Shown in pieces: positions 8,570-17,508 of a stretch of DNA of 49,831 nucleotides (its first letter is position 1; every line of letters starts with the position of its first letter). Made by a program: the position numbers and the translations under genes. The DNA comes from Sedimenticola sp. (GTDB lineage Bacteria > Pseudomonadota > Gammaproteobacteria > Chromatiales > Chromatiaceae). The notes under the pieces are model-generated. The model had not been told where the DNA came from. It did not search any database and worked only from the letters and a program-made list of their open reading frames with translations. The stretch is taken from assembly GCA_026983675.1 (NCBI GenBank), contig JALSTP010000133.1:1-49831 (forward strand), in the 5' to 3' direction.

Positions 8570-11482
8570 TTATTCGGGGAAACGGGTCTTTTTGCGAAAC
8601 ATGCCGGCAACGAACCCCTGCCAGCGACTGCGCCGGAGCATCTGGCCAGGCACCGGTTTCTGGGTCTCGAACTGAGGCGAGGTTCGGGCCGCCCCTCCAT
8701 CGTCCGCCTTGTAGACGCGCACCCGCACGTCGAACCAGGCCGCCTGGCCAGTGACCGGATCGGAGTTGGAGAGGTGCTCCCCCGCCGGACAGGGCGGCAA
8801 CTCCTCGCGGATCAGGTGGTTGAGCAAAAAGCCCTTCTGCGACTCGTTCGCCTTGGGCGACAATCCCCAGGCGCCCGCCGCCTTGCCGATGGCGTTCCAG
8901 GTCCACACAGTGCCCGGCTCCACCGCCTCGGAGAAGCGGCACATGCAGCGCACCTTGCCGGTGGGCGACTCCACCCACACCCAGTCGCCATCGTCGAAAC
9001 CGTTGGCCTGCCCCAGTTTCGGGTTCACAAACAGATAGTTGTGGGTATGGATCTGACGCAGCCAGGCATTCTGAGAGTCCCACGAATGGTACATGGCCAT
9101 GGGCCGCTGGGTGAGCGCGTTGAGCGGGTAGGTGTGGGTGTCGATCAGCCGCGACTCCAGGGTCTCGTAGTAGAAGGGCAGCGGATCGAAGTAGGTCTCC
9201 ACCCGCTTGCGCAGATGCTCCGGCGGCTGCTTGCCCCGCCACTTGCCCTGGGCGGCGAGACGGAACTTCTGCAACGGCTCGGAGTAGAGATGCAGGGCGA
9301 TGGGCTCGGCGTAGCGGGTCATGCCGTGGGCGCGGGCCCAGTGCAGGTAGCCCTTGTTCCAGTTGCGCATGTACTGGTAGGAACGCGGCAGCCGGTGATG
9401 GTAGACGCACCCGTTGTTCGCGTACATCTCCCACTGCCTGGGATTGGGCTCGCCACGCAGGAACTTCTCGCCCCCCTCCCCACGCCAACCGGCGAGGAAG
9501 CCGATGCCGGAGCCGGGCGAGGTCTCGTAGTTGACCACGAAGTCGGGGTAGTCGCGAAACTTGCGCGAACCGTCCTCGTTGACGAAGGCGGGCAGCTTGA
9601 GACGCGCCCCCAGTTCGATCAACACCTCCTGGAACGGCTTGCACTCGCCGGTGGGCGGCACCACCGGAATGCGCACCGCATCCACCGGGCCGTCGTACTC
9701 AGAGATGGGACGGTCGAGCATGGAGAGGGCGTCGTGGCGCTCCAGGTAGGTGGTGTCCGGCAGCACCAGGTCGGCAAAAGCCACCGTCTCCGACTGAAAG
9801 GCATCACAGACGATGATGAAGGGGATCTTGTACTCACCGTTTTCGTCCTTGTCCACCAGCATCCGGCGCACCTGCTCGGTGTTCATGGAGGAATTCCACG
9901 CCATGTTGGCCATGAATAGCATCAGGGTGTCGATCCGGTACGGATCGCCACGCCAGGCATTAGTGATGACGTTGTGCATCAGACCGTGTACTGACAGCGG
10001 ATATTCCCAGGAGAACGCCTTGTCGATACGTACCGGCCCGCCCTCCTCGTCCACGAAGAGATCGTCCGGCTGCGCAGGCCAGCCCAGCGGCATGCCCTCC
10101 AGGGGCGTCTCCGGCCGCACCCCCTCGGGCCCCTTCGGTGGCTTGGGACAAGGGGGGATGGGACGCGGAAAAGGGGCCTTGTGGCGAAAGCCGCCGGGAC
10201 GGTCGATGGTGCCCAGCAGGGTCATCAGGATGCCCAGCGCGCGAATGGTCTGGAAACCGTTGGAGTGGGCGGCCAGGCCACGCATGGCATGGAAGGCCAC
10301 CGGATTGCCGGTGACGCTCTCGTGGTCCTTGTCCCAGCAGTCGGTCCACTGGATCGGGAGTTCGATCTTCTGGTCGCGGGCGGTGACCCCCATCTCGTGG
10401 GCGAGGCGCACGATGGTTGCCTCGGGAATGCCGGTGATCCCCGCCGCCCAGGCCGGGGTGTACTTCTCCACCCGTTCCTTCAAGAGCTGGAATGCGGGCT
10501 TGACCGGGGTGCCGTCCTCGAGGGTGAAGGCGCCAAGCAGGAAGGGGTCGGCCCCCTCGGTGTGGGTGGAGATGGGGCGGTCCAGTTCCCGGTCCCACCA
10601 GAGCTTGTTCTGGGGATCGAAGCACCCTTCCTCGATGTGCATCTCAAAGCGGCGGAACAGGCCGTGGTCCTCCCGCTCGGGATCATTCACCACCAGCTCG
10701 GCGGCATTGGTATAGCGCACCAGGAAGTCGCGGTCGAACAGCCCCTGCTTGATGATCTCGTGGATCAAGGCCAGGAACAGCGCCCCGTCGGTGCCCGGCT
10801 TGATCGGCACCCATTCGTCGGCGATGGCAGAGTAGCCAGTGCGGATCGGGTTGATGGAGATGAACTTGCCGCCGCGGCGCTTGAATTTGGAGATGTGGAT
10901 CTTGAGTGGGTTGGAATCGTGGTCCTCGGCGGTGCCGATCATCACGAACAGCTTGGCCCGGTCCAGGTCCGGCCCGCCGAACTCCCAGAAGGAGCCGCCG
11001 ATGGTGTAGATCAGACCGGCGGCCATGTTCACCGAACAGAAGCCGCCGTGAGCAGCGTAGTTGGGGGTACCGAACTGCTTGGCGAAGAGGCCGGTGAGCG
11101 CTTGCATCTGGTCACGGCCGGTAAAGAGGGCGAACCGCTTGGGGTCCGACGCGCGAATCCCGGCCAACCGCGTCTCCATGATGTCGAAGGCCTGTTCCCA
11201 GGAGATGGGCTCGAACTCCGACCGCCCACGGTCCGCCCCTTCCTTGCGCAACAAGGGCCGGGTGATGCGCGCCGGCGAGTACTGCTTCATGATGCCAGAG
11301 GCCCCCTTGGCGCAGATCACCCCCTCGTTGTGGGGATGGCTCGGGTTACCCTCGATGTAGCGCACCTCGCCGTCGCGCAGTGTCACGCGGATGCCACAGC
11401 GGCAGGCGCACATGTAACAGGTGGTCTCCTTGACCTCGGTGCGGCCGATCTCGCGATCGGACTGGGACTCCGGCTGCCGCAT
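8570..11482 (-). CDS. soeA: Sulfite dehydrogenase molybdopterin subunit SoeA
   Basis: A 970-residue complex-iron-sulfur molybdoenzyme catalytic subunit. The N-terminal [4Fe-4S] site is Cys22-X2-Cys25-X3-Cys29-X27-Cys57. Molybdopterin oxidoreductase and dinucleotide-binding domains follow across the rest of the protein. There is no twin-arginine signal, which separates it from periplasmic DMSO or polysulfide reductases and agrees with cytoplasmic SoeA, known from Allochromatium vinosum, oxidising sulfite to sulfate. Length also fits SoeA. AAGGGG lies about 9 nt before the ATG. Alternative: another DMSO-reductase-family enzyme, but gene order A-B-C, size and absence of Tat all favour Soe. Confidence 0.88.
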   Translation of the reverse strand: MRQPESQSDREIGRTEVKETTCYMCACRCGIRVTLRDGEVRYIEGNPSHPHNEGVICAKGASGIMKQYSPARITRPLLRKEGADRGRSEFEPISWEQAFDIMETRLAGIRASDPKRFALFTGRDQMQALTGLFAKQFGTPNYAAHGGFCSVNMAAGLIYTIGGSFWEFGGPDLDRAKLFVMIGTAEDHDSNPLKIHISKFKRRGGKFISINPIRTGYSAIADEWVPIKPGTDGALFLALIHEIIKQGLFDRDFLVRYTNAAELVVNDPEREDHGLFRRFEMHIEEGCFDPQNKLWWDRELDRPISTHTEGADPFLLGAFTLEDGTPVKPAFQLLKERVEKYTPAWAAGITGIPEATIVRLAHEMGVTARDQKIELPIQWTDCWDKDHESVTGNPVAFHAMRGLAAHSNGFQTIRALGILMTLLGTIDRPGGFRHKAPFPRPIPPCPKPPKGPEGVRPETPLEGMPLGWPAQPDDLFVDEEGGPVRIDKAFSWEYPLSVHGLMHNVITNAWRGDPYRIDTLMLFMANMAWNSSMNTEQVRRMLVDKDENGEYKIPFIIVCDAFQSETVAFADLVLPDTTYLERHDALSMLDRPISEYDGPVDAVRIPVVPPTGECKPFQEVLIELGARLKLPAFVNEDGSRKFRDYPDFVVNYETSPGSGIGFLAGWRGEGGEKFLRGEPNPRQWEMYANNGCVYHHRLPRSYQYMRNWNKGYLHWARAHGMTRYAEPIALHLYSEPLQKFRLAAQGKWRGKQPPEHLRKRVETYFDPLPFYYETLESRLIDTHTYPLNALTQRPMAMYHSWDSQNAWLRQIHTHNYLFVNPKLGQANGFDDGDWVWVESPTGKVRCMCRFSEAVEPGTVWTWNAIGKAAGAWGLSPKANESQKGFLLNHLIREELPPCPAGEHLSNSDPVTGQAAWFDVRVRVYKADDGGAARTSPQFETQKPVPGQMLRRSRWQGFVAGMFRKKTRFPE

Positions 11483-11701
11483 AACGCTAACCCCTTGAAA
11501 TACCGTAATGAAGACCGTAAATATAGACTAATTTTAATATTCTAATTTTCCTTTCTTCTTATACGCAATCCCCAATTGTGGATAGAGGGCGAACCCCCTT
11601 CGCGCCATCGCCTCGAAGGAAGCTCAATCCCACCCATCCGCGGCCGATAACCTGAAAGGTCCGGCAACCGATAACCGCTTGAACTCACGGCAAACATCCG
11701 A
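11483..11701. promoter_or_regulatory. Divergent control region between soeA and the GAF-HlyD gene
   Basis: This 219-bp gap separates the divergent soe operon and the SecA/HlyD operon, so it should hold both promoters. The part nearest soeA is AT-rich (about 11518-11565). A direct repeat ACCGTAA occurs at 11502-11508 and 11514-11520, 12 bp apart from start to start, just upstream of the soeA ribosome site. I see no clear Shine-Dalgarno for the gene at 11702. Confidence 0.45.
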
Positions 11702-13414
11702 ATGGACACCCTTTTCCAGTCCTGGCTCGAACTGCAATGCCGCATGCTCAGTGGCGTCACCAGCGCCCTGGTGCTGCCTGTGCACGAAGGCGGCGTGGCG
11801 CGACCCGCTGCCGTCTGGCCAACGGGGACGCCCGTGGACACCCTTCTTTCCACGGTGGCACAGCAGGCAGTCTCCACGGGCAGTGAATTCACGGACTCGC
11901 CCAATGGCCAGGCGATTGTCGCCCTGCCGTTGCTCATGAACGGGCGGGTCCAGGCGGTCGTCGCGCTGGCGTTGACCCGGCGCGACGCACAGGCGCGCGA
12001 CGCCGTGCTTCAGACCCTGCGCTGGGGCGGATTCTGGCTCGATCTGCTGATGCGGGCGCGCGAATCCGCCGCTGGCCAGCAAACCGACGCTCTCATGGGT
12101 CTGGTGGAAAAAGCACTCGGACAGGCGAATTTTCAAGCCGCGGCAATGGAGATCGCGACACAGCTCGCCACCCTGCTCGACTGCTCCCGGGTCGCCATCG
12201 GACTCAAGAAGCGCCACGGGATACAGGTGCAGGCCCTCTCCCACACCGTTCGGCTGGATCCCAGGAGCGCACTGATACAGCAACTCAACGCGGCGATGGA
12301 CGAAGCGGCGGACCAGGATGTCACCCTGATCTGGCCCCCAGAAGAGACGGCGCGGCACATCGCGCGGCGGCACGAGGTGCTCGCCCGCGAACAGAACGAC
12401 AGCGGTATCTGCACCGTCCTCTTCGGCGAGGACGGCCGCATCCTCGGCGCCATCACCTTCGAACGCCATCAGGGACCGCCCTTCGACGCCACCACGCGGA
12501 CCTCATGCGAGACCGCCACCCGCCTGATGGGACCGCTTCTGTTGCTGAAACAGCGCGCCCGGACCGGCCCCATCAAATCACTGCGCCACCGGCTCAGCGG
12601 CCGCAAGCCCCTCCTGACCACCGTGGGCCTCCTTCTGATGCTGGCCGCCGCGGGCCTGACCCTGGTCCCCGTTACATACCATGTGGACGCCGATGCCCTC
12701 CTCCGCGGCAGCGTGCAACGCAGCGTGGTGGCCCCCATCGACGGTTTCGTGGCCGAAGCCCCGGTAAGACCCGGCGATGCCGTCACCAGCCATGAGTTGC
12801 TCGCACGCATGGATGACCGCGACCTGCACATCCAGCAGGTCAAGTGGCAAGGCGAAAAGGCCCGGTTGGAAAAGGAGTACCGCGAGGCCCTGGCACAACA
12901 CGACCGGACCCAGGTGAGCGTGCTGCGTTCCAAACTGGATCAGGCCCAGGCAGAACTCGATCTGGCAGAGAAAAAGCTCGCGCGTACCCGGATCACTGCG
13001 CCCATCTCCGGCATTGTCGTCAGTGGCGATCTCAGCCAGTCCCTCGGCGCACCGGTGAGCCGGGGCGACACCCTGTTCGAGATCGCGCCACTGAACGACT
13101 ACCGGGTGGAACTGGAGGTGGATGAACGCGACATCGCCGACATCCGGCCCGGCGCGCGGGGGGCGCTGCGCCTGAGCGGCCAGCCCGGCATCACCCACCC
13201 CTTGCACATCACCCGCATCACCCCCCTTGCCAGCGCCGAAGAGGGGCGCAACTTCTTCCGCGTGGAAGGCCAGCTCGACCGCCCAGACCCCGCGCTCCGT
13301 CCCGGTATGCAGGGGGTAGGCAAGGTGGAAGCGGGAAAACGCTCGCTGCTCTGGATCGGCGGACACCGGATCTGGAACTGGTTGCGGCTCAAACTGTGGG
13401 CGTGGCGCCTGTGA
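11702..13414 (+). CDS. GAF-domain/HlyD fusion membrane protein
   Basis: A 570-residue inner-membrane protein of unusual layout. Residues about 1-280 are soluble and resemble one or two GAF-type sensory domains, the clearer one at about 150-280 after a helical stretch. One membrane segment follows (about 303-324). The remainder is periplasmic and HlyD-like: a lipoyl half (VVAPIDGFVAEAPVRPGDAV), an alpha-helical hairpin (about 375-430), the second lipoyl half (TRITAPISGIVVSGDL) and a beta-barrel domain. This suggests cytoplasmic sensing tied to a periplasmic adaptor. It is the first gene of a plus-strand operon and overlaps the next. No effector or cargo can be read from sequence. Confidence 0.82.
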   Translation: MDTLFQSWLELQCRMLSGVTSALVLPVHEGGVARPAAVWPTGTPVDTLLSTVAQQAVSTGSEFTDSPNGQAIVALPLLMNGRVQAVVALALTRRDAQARDAVLQTLRWGGFWLDLLMRARESAAGQQTDALMGLVEKALGQANFQAAAMEIATQLATLLDCSRVAIGLKKRHGIQVQALSHTVRLDPRSALIQQLNAAMDEAADQDVTLIWPPEETARHIARRHEVLAREQNDSGICTVLFGEDGRILGAITFERHQGPPFDATTRTSCETATRLMGPLLLLKQRARTGPIKSLRHRLSGRKPLLTTVGLLLMLAAAGLTLVPVTYHVDADALLRGSVQRSVVAPIDGFVAEAPVRPGDAVTSHELLARMDDRDLHIQQVKWQGEKARLEKEYREALAQHDRTQVSVLRSKLDQAQAELDLAEKKLARTRITAPISGIVVSGDLSQSLGAPVSRGDTLFEIAPLNDYRVELEVDERDIADIRPGARGALRLSGQPGITHPLHITRITPLASAEEGRNFFRVEGQLDRPDPALRPGMQGVGKVEAGKRSLLWIGGHRIWNWLRLKLWAWRL

Positions 13415-15552
13415 CGCCCCCCCTCTACAGCCCCCACTGGTACCGGGTCGCCGGCCTGCGTCCCGCCCTGCGGCCCCATACCGAGATCCACCGGCACGTC
13501 TACCGCGGCCAGCCGTGGTACATCCTGCAAGACCATGCCAGCGGCCGGTTGCATCGCTTCTCCCCAGCGGCCTACGCGATGATCGGCCTCATGAATGGCC
13601 GCCGCACCCTGGAGGAAATCTGGGACCAGGTGGATGCGCGGCTCGACGACGCGGCACCCACCCAGCACGAGACCATCGAACTCCTCGCCCGCCTCCACGC
13701 CGCCGACGCCCTACAGACGGAAATAACCCCGGATACCGAGGAGATGTTCCACCGCTTGCGAAAACAACGGAGCCAGCAATTCAAGAGCTACTGGTGGAAC
13801 CCGCTGGCCATCCGTCTCCCGCTGTTCGACCCCACGTCGCTGTTGGACCGGCTGATGCCACTGGCGCGCCTGCTATTCAGCCGCGGCGGCTTCCTGCTGT
13901 GGAGCGGCATCGTCACCACCGCACTCGTGATGGCAGCGATCCACTGGCCCAACCTGAGTCGCGACATGAACGACCGTCTGCTGACACCCTCCAACCTCTT
14001 GCTGCTCGGTCTCTGCTACCCGGTCATCAAGCTGCTGCACGAACTGGGTCATGGCCTCGCCACCCGATTCCAGGGAGGCGAAGTGCATGAAATGGGGGTC
14101 ATGCTGCTCGCGTTGCTGCCCGCCCCTTACGTCGACGCATCGGCCGCAGCCGTCTTCCCCACCGCCCGGCAACGCATCCTGGTGAGCGCCGCCGGGGTGA
14201 TGACCGAGGCATTCATCGCCTCCCTGGCGTTGTTCGTGTGGCTGCTCGTGGAACCCGGCGCCCTGCACGCTACCGCCTACAACGTGATGCTCATGGCCGG
14301 TTTTTCCACCCTGTTCGTCAACGGCAATCCGTTGCTGCGTTTCGATGGCTACTATGTCTTCGCCGATACCATCGGCATCCCCAATCTCGCCGGTCGCGCC
14401 AACCGCTATATCGGCCACCTCATACAGACACGGCTGTTCGGCCTGAAGGATCTCCCCTCCCCCGCCCACGATTCGCGCGAACGCCTCTGGCTGGGCGGCT
14501 ATGCCGTGGCCGCATTCTTCTACCGCCTCTTCATCCTCGCCACCATCGCCTTGTTCATCTCGGAGCGCTATGCCCTGGCGGGCATGTTGCTCGCCGGATG
14601 GGCGCTTGTGTCGCAACTGCTTGTCCCCGGGGCAAGACTGTTTCAGCGGCTGCTCAACGGACCCGAACTCCAGCCCCGCCGTACGCGCGCCATCACAGTC
14701 ACCGCCCTGCTGGGCGGTACTCTGCTGCTGGGCATCACCGTCCTGCCCGCGCCCCTCACCACGCTCGCCACCGGCGTGGTCTGGCTGCCGGAACAGGCGG
14801 ACCTCCGCGCCGCCACCGACGGCGAGGTGAAGCGCCTGTTGGCCCGTCCCGGCAGCCGGGTGAAGAAGGGTGATCCGCTGGTCGAACTCGAAGATCCATT
14901 GCTCCCGCCCCGTCGGGCGCGCCTGGAGGCCCGCCTGCGCGAACTGAAGGCCCGCGACGCCGCGCTGCGCGACCGGGACCCGGTCAAGGCGGCCATGGTG
15001 CGCGATCAGATGCCAGAGGTGGAGGCGGATCTAAACCGGGTGCGCGAGCAAATCGATGCCCTGACCCTGCGCAGCCCCACCGACGGCATCTTTCTGGTGG
15101 AGCGGCCGGCCGACCTTCCCGGCCGCTTCCTGCACAAAGGCGACCACATTGCCTACGTCGCCGACCCGAACACCACCACGATCAGGGTGGTGATCCCGCA
15201 AGCGGATGCCGACCTGGTGCTGAACCGGACACGTGGCGCGGAGGTACGGCTCGCCTCCCAACCGACCGTCGCCCGTCCCGCGGCGCTGCTGCCGACCACA
15301 CGGGCCGGCAACGAACGCCTCCCCAGCCCGGCGCTGGGACCGCGCGGCGGTGGACCCTTCGCCACGGACCCTTCGGACCCGAACGCCGACCGCACCCTGG
15401 AACGCCTGTTTCAATTGGATCTGCGACTCGACGCGCCCATGCAACGAATCGGGGAACGGGTGCGGGTACGCTTCGACCACGGCCCTGAACCCCTGTTGCG
15501 CCAGTGGTACCGTCGGCTCAGCCAGCTCATCCTGAGGCGGTTGGATGTCTGA
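13396..15552 (+). CDS. PqqD-like / M50 site-2-type metalloprotease / HlyD fusion protein
   Basis: A 718-residue polytopic membrane protein. The N-terminus (about 30-110) resembles a PqqD-type peptide-binding domain. The M50 core has the zinc motif HELGH (215-219) and the second motif NPLLRFDGYY (311-320, Asp317), so catalytic residues look intact. Several membrane segments surround them. From about residue 455 the chain is periplasmic and HlyD-like, with a lipoyl half beginning GEVKRLLARPGSRVKKGDPL, a coiled hairpin and a beta domain. It overlaps the upstream stop; GTG at 13396, 13402 or 13411 are possible starts, the last giving a GTGA overlap. It may process or gate an exported peptide. The substrate is unknown. 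Confidence 0.85.
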   Translation: MGVAPVTPPLYSPHWYRVAGLRPALRPHTEIHRHVYRGQPWYILQDHASGRLHRFSPAAYAMIGLMNGRRTLEEIWDQVDARLDDAAPTQHETIELLARLHAADALQTEITPDTEEMFHRLRKQRSQQFKSYWWNPLAIRLPLFDPTSLLDRLMPLARLLFSRGGFLLWSGIVTTALVMAAIHWPNLSRDMNDRLLTPSNLLLLGLCYPVIKLLHELGHGLATRFQGGEVHEMGVMLLALLPAPYVDASAAAVFPTARQRILVSAAGVMTEAFIASLALFVWLLVEPGALHATAYNVMLMAGFSTLFVNGNPLLRFDGYYVFADTIGIPNLAGRANRYIGHLIQTRLFGLKDLPSPAHDSRERLWLGGYAVAAFFYRLFILATIALFISERYALAGMLLAGWALVSQLLVPGARLFQRLLNGPELQPRRTRAITVTALLGGTLLLGITVLPAPLTTLATGVVWLPEQADLRAATDGEVKRLLARPGSRVKKGDPLVELEDPLLPPRRARLEARLRELKARDAALRDRDPVKAAMVRDQMPEVEADLNRVREQIDALTLRSPTDGIFLVERPADLPGRFLHKGDHIAYVADPNTTTIRVVIPQADADLVLNRTRGAEVRLASQPTVARPAALLPTTRAGNERLPSPALGPRGGGPFATDPSDPNADRTLERLFQLDLRLDAPMQRIGERVRVRFDHGPEPLLRQWYRRLSQLILRRLDV

Positions 15553-17503
15553 GCAGGTACTACGCCCCGGCAGCCGGCTGGGCGCCTATCCCGAACAGCG
15601 AGACAAAGCGGCCGGCGCTCGTCGCCTGCAAACCCTGCGCCAATGGATCACCCCCGAACCCCGCATTGGCGGACGGTCCTTCCGTTGTTTTCTGGACCAC
15701 CTGCACCGCCACGAATCGGGGCTACGGGAACGATCGGCGGCCGCCTTGAAACGGGAAACACACCGCCTGCGCCAACGTCTGTATCGCGAGGGTATCGACG
15801 GTGATCTTCCGGCGCATGGATTTGCCTTGGTCCGGGAACAGGCGCGGAGGATCATGGGCATGCGCCACTACGAAGTCCAGTTGTTCGGCGGCTGGTTGAT
15901 GCTCCAGGGACGTCTGGCGGAGATGGAGACCGGCGAGGGCAAATCCCTCACCGCCACCCTCCCCGCAGCGGTGGCTGCCCTGGCCGGTATTCCAGTGCAT
16001 GTCATCACCGCCAACGACTACCTGGCGCGCCGGGATGCGGAACTGCTGAGGCCGCTCTATACCGCGCTCGGCCTCAGCGTCGGCGTAGTGGACGACGCCA
16101 CCCGCGACCCCGAGGCCCGCCGCGACGCCTGGGCCTGCGACATCACCTATTGCACCGCCCAGCAGGTGGCCTTCGACTATCTGCGCGACGGCCTCGGGAG
16201 ACAGAATCACGGCGACCCGGGTGTTTCGCACCCCCTGCTACGCGGCCTCTGTTTCGCCATCGTGGACGAGGCCGACAGCGTCCTGATCGACGAGGCGCGC
16301 ACGCCCCTGGTCATAGCCCGCGAGATCCCTCCGTCCTTCCCGCCGGAGACCTGGCATGACGCCTTGGCGATCGCCGCGGAGCTGGACCGAAACCGCGATT
16401 TCAGGATCGACGAAAACCAGCGATCGGTGGAGATCACCGCAGCGGGGATACGCAGGATAGAACGTCAGGCCGCCCATAGAACGGGGATCTGGCAGCGCCC
16501 TCGGCAACGCCGTGAACTGGCGCGGCAGGCGCTCATAGCCCTCCATCTATTCCAGCGCGACCGCGACTACATCGTACGGAACGGCAAGGTGGAGATCATC
16601 GATGCCAACACCGGCCGGAGCATGGCCGACCGCACCTGGGAAATGGGTCTGCATCAATTGATCGAGGCGCGTGAGGGGTGCGCCATAACGCCGCCGCGGG
16701 AAACCCTGGCGCGCATAAGCTACCAGTCTTTTTTCCGCCGTTATCTGCGCCTTGCGGGAATGACCGGCACCGCCCGCGAGGTGGCCAGGGAACTGCACCG
16801 GGTATACGACCTGCCGGTGGTCCGGGTCCCCACTCATCGTCCCTGTCGGCGACGAATGGAGGGACGGCGCCTGGTGCGGGATCAGGCCGCGTTGAACGCG
16901 GCGCTGATCACTCGTATTCGCGATCTCCGGAATAAGGGACGCCCCGTTCTCATCGGGACCCGAAGCGTCGCCTTTTCCCAGACAATAAGCCGCGCATTGA
17001 CCGCCGCGGGATTGCAGCACACCCTTTTGAATGCACAACAAGACGCCAATGAAGCCGCCATCATCGCCCGGGCGGGCGAACCCGGTCGGCTCACCGTCGC
17101 CACCAATATGGCGGGTCGGGGCACGGATATCAAACTGGCGCCGGGCGTGGCGGAACGAGGAGGTTTGCATGTCATCTCCGTGGAGTGCAACGAGGCGCGT
17201 CGCATCGACCGGCAACTCTTTGGCCGCTGTGCACGTCAAGGGGACCCCGGCAGTTTTGAGACCTTCCTCGCGCTGAACGACCCTTTTCTAAACAATATGC
17301 TGCCGGTGCCGATAAGCCTCCTGATAAAAACCATTCAGAGGGGCAAAATCGGGTCCATGCGAACATCGAATCGGGTTGCCGGCCTCCTGGTGAGACTCGC
17401 GCAGTGGCAAAACGAACGGCGCAATCGCCGTGCCCGGCAAAGGCTGATGCAGGCAGAAGCCAACCTGAAGGAACAGCTGGCGTTCAGCGGAAAATCCGAA
17501 TAA
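15545..17503 (+). CDS. Short SecA paralogue (SecA-like translocase ATPase)
   Basis: A 652-residue SecA motor; housekeeping SecA is about 900. Conserved elements in order: VQLFGGWLML (111-120), Walker A METGEGKS (127-134), ITANDYLARRDAE (154-166), Walker B DEAD (241-244) within IVDEADSVLIDEARTP, a short preprotein-crosslinking region, LAGMTGTA (403-410), NBD2 with TNMAGRGTDIKL (520-531), and RRIDRQLFGRCARQGD (552-567). Only about 75 residues follow, so most of the helical scaffold/wing region and the zinc-binding SecB-interacting tail are missing. The ATPase motifs look functional. The ATG overlaps the previous stop by 8 nt. It is surely not the housekeeping SecA; it probably powers export of a specific cargo through the neighbouring envelope proteins. 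Confidence 0.9.
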   Translation: MSEQVLRPGSRLGAYPEQRDKAAGARRLQTLRQWITPEPRIGGRSFRCFLDHLHRHESGLRERSAAALKRETHRLRQRLYREGIDGDLPAHGFALVREQARRIMGMRHYEVQLFGGWLMLQGRLAEMETGEGKSLTATLPAAVAALAGIPVHVITANDYLARRDAELLRPLYTALGLSVGVVDDATRDPEARRDAWACDITYCTAQQVAFDYLRDGLGRQNHGDPGVSHPLLRGLCFAIVDEADSVLIDEARTPLVIAREIPPSFPPETWHDALAIAAELDRNRDFRIDENQRSVEITAAGIRRIERQAAHRTGIWQRPRQRRELARQALIALHLFQRDRDYIVRNGKVEIIDANTGRSMADRTWEMGLHQLIEAREGCAITPPRETLARISYQSFFRRYLRLAGMTGTAREVARELHRVYDLPVVRVPTHRPCRRRMEGRRLVRDQAALNAALITRIRDLRNKGRPVLIGTRSVAFSQTISRALTAAGLQHTLLNAQQDANEAAIIARAGEPGRLTVATNMAGRGTDIKLAPGVAERGGLHVISVECNEARRIDRQLFGRCARQGDPGSFETFLALNDPFLNNMLPVPISLLIKTIQRGKIGSMRTSNRVAGLLVRLAQWQNERRNRRARQRLMQAEANLKEQLAFSGKSE

Positions 17504-17508
17504 TCCCC

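Noticed and set aside
7823-9919. Open frame of about 700 codons on the plus strand opposite soeA/soeB
   Set aside because: It is antisense to strongly supported molybdoenzyme genes, has low-complexity composition and no known domain; such frames are expected in GC-rich DNA.
8570-11482. Periplasmic DMSO, polysulfide or tetrathionate reductase
   Set aside because: No Tat signal on the catalytic subunit; size and operon order fit cytoplasmic SoeABC better.
10181-11545. Open frame of about 450 codons opposite the 5' part of soeA
   Set aside because: Antisense to the [4Fe-4S] and molybdopterin domains, with no recognisable protein features.
15545-17503. Housekeeping SecA
   Set aside because: Too short, lacks the C-terminal regions and sits in an accessory operon between adaptor genes.
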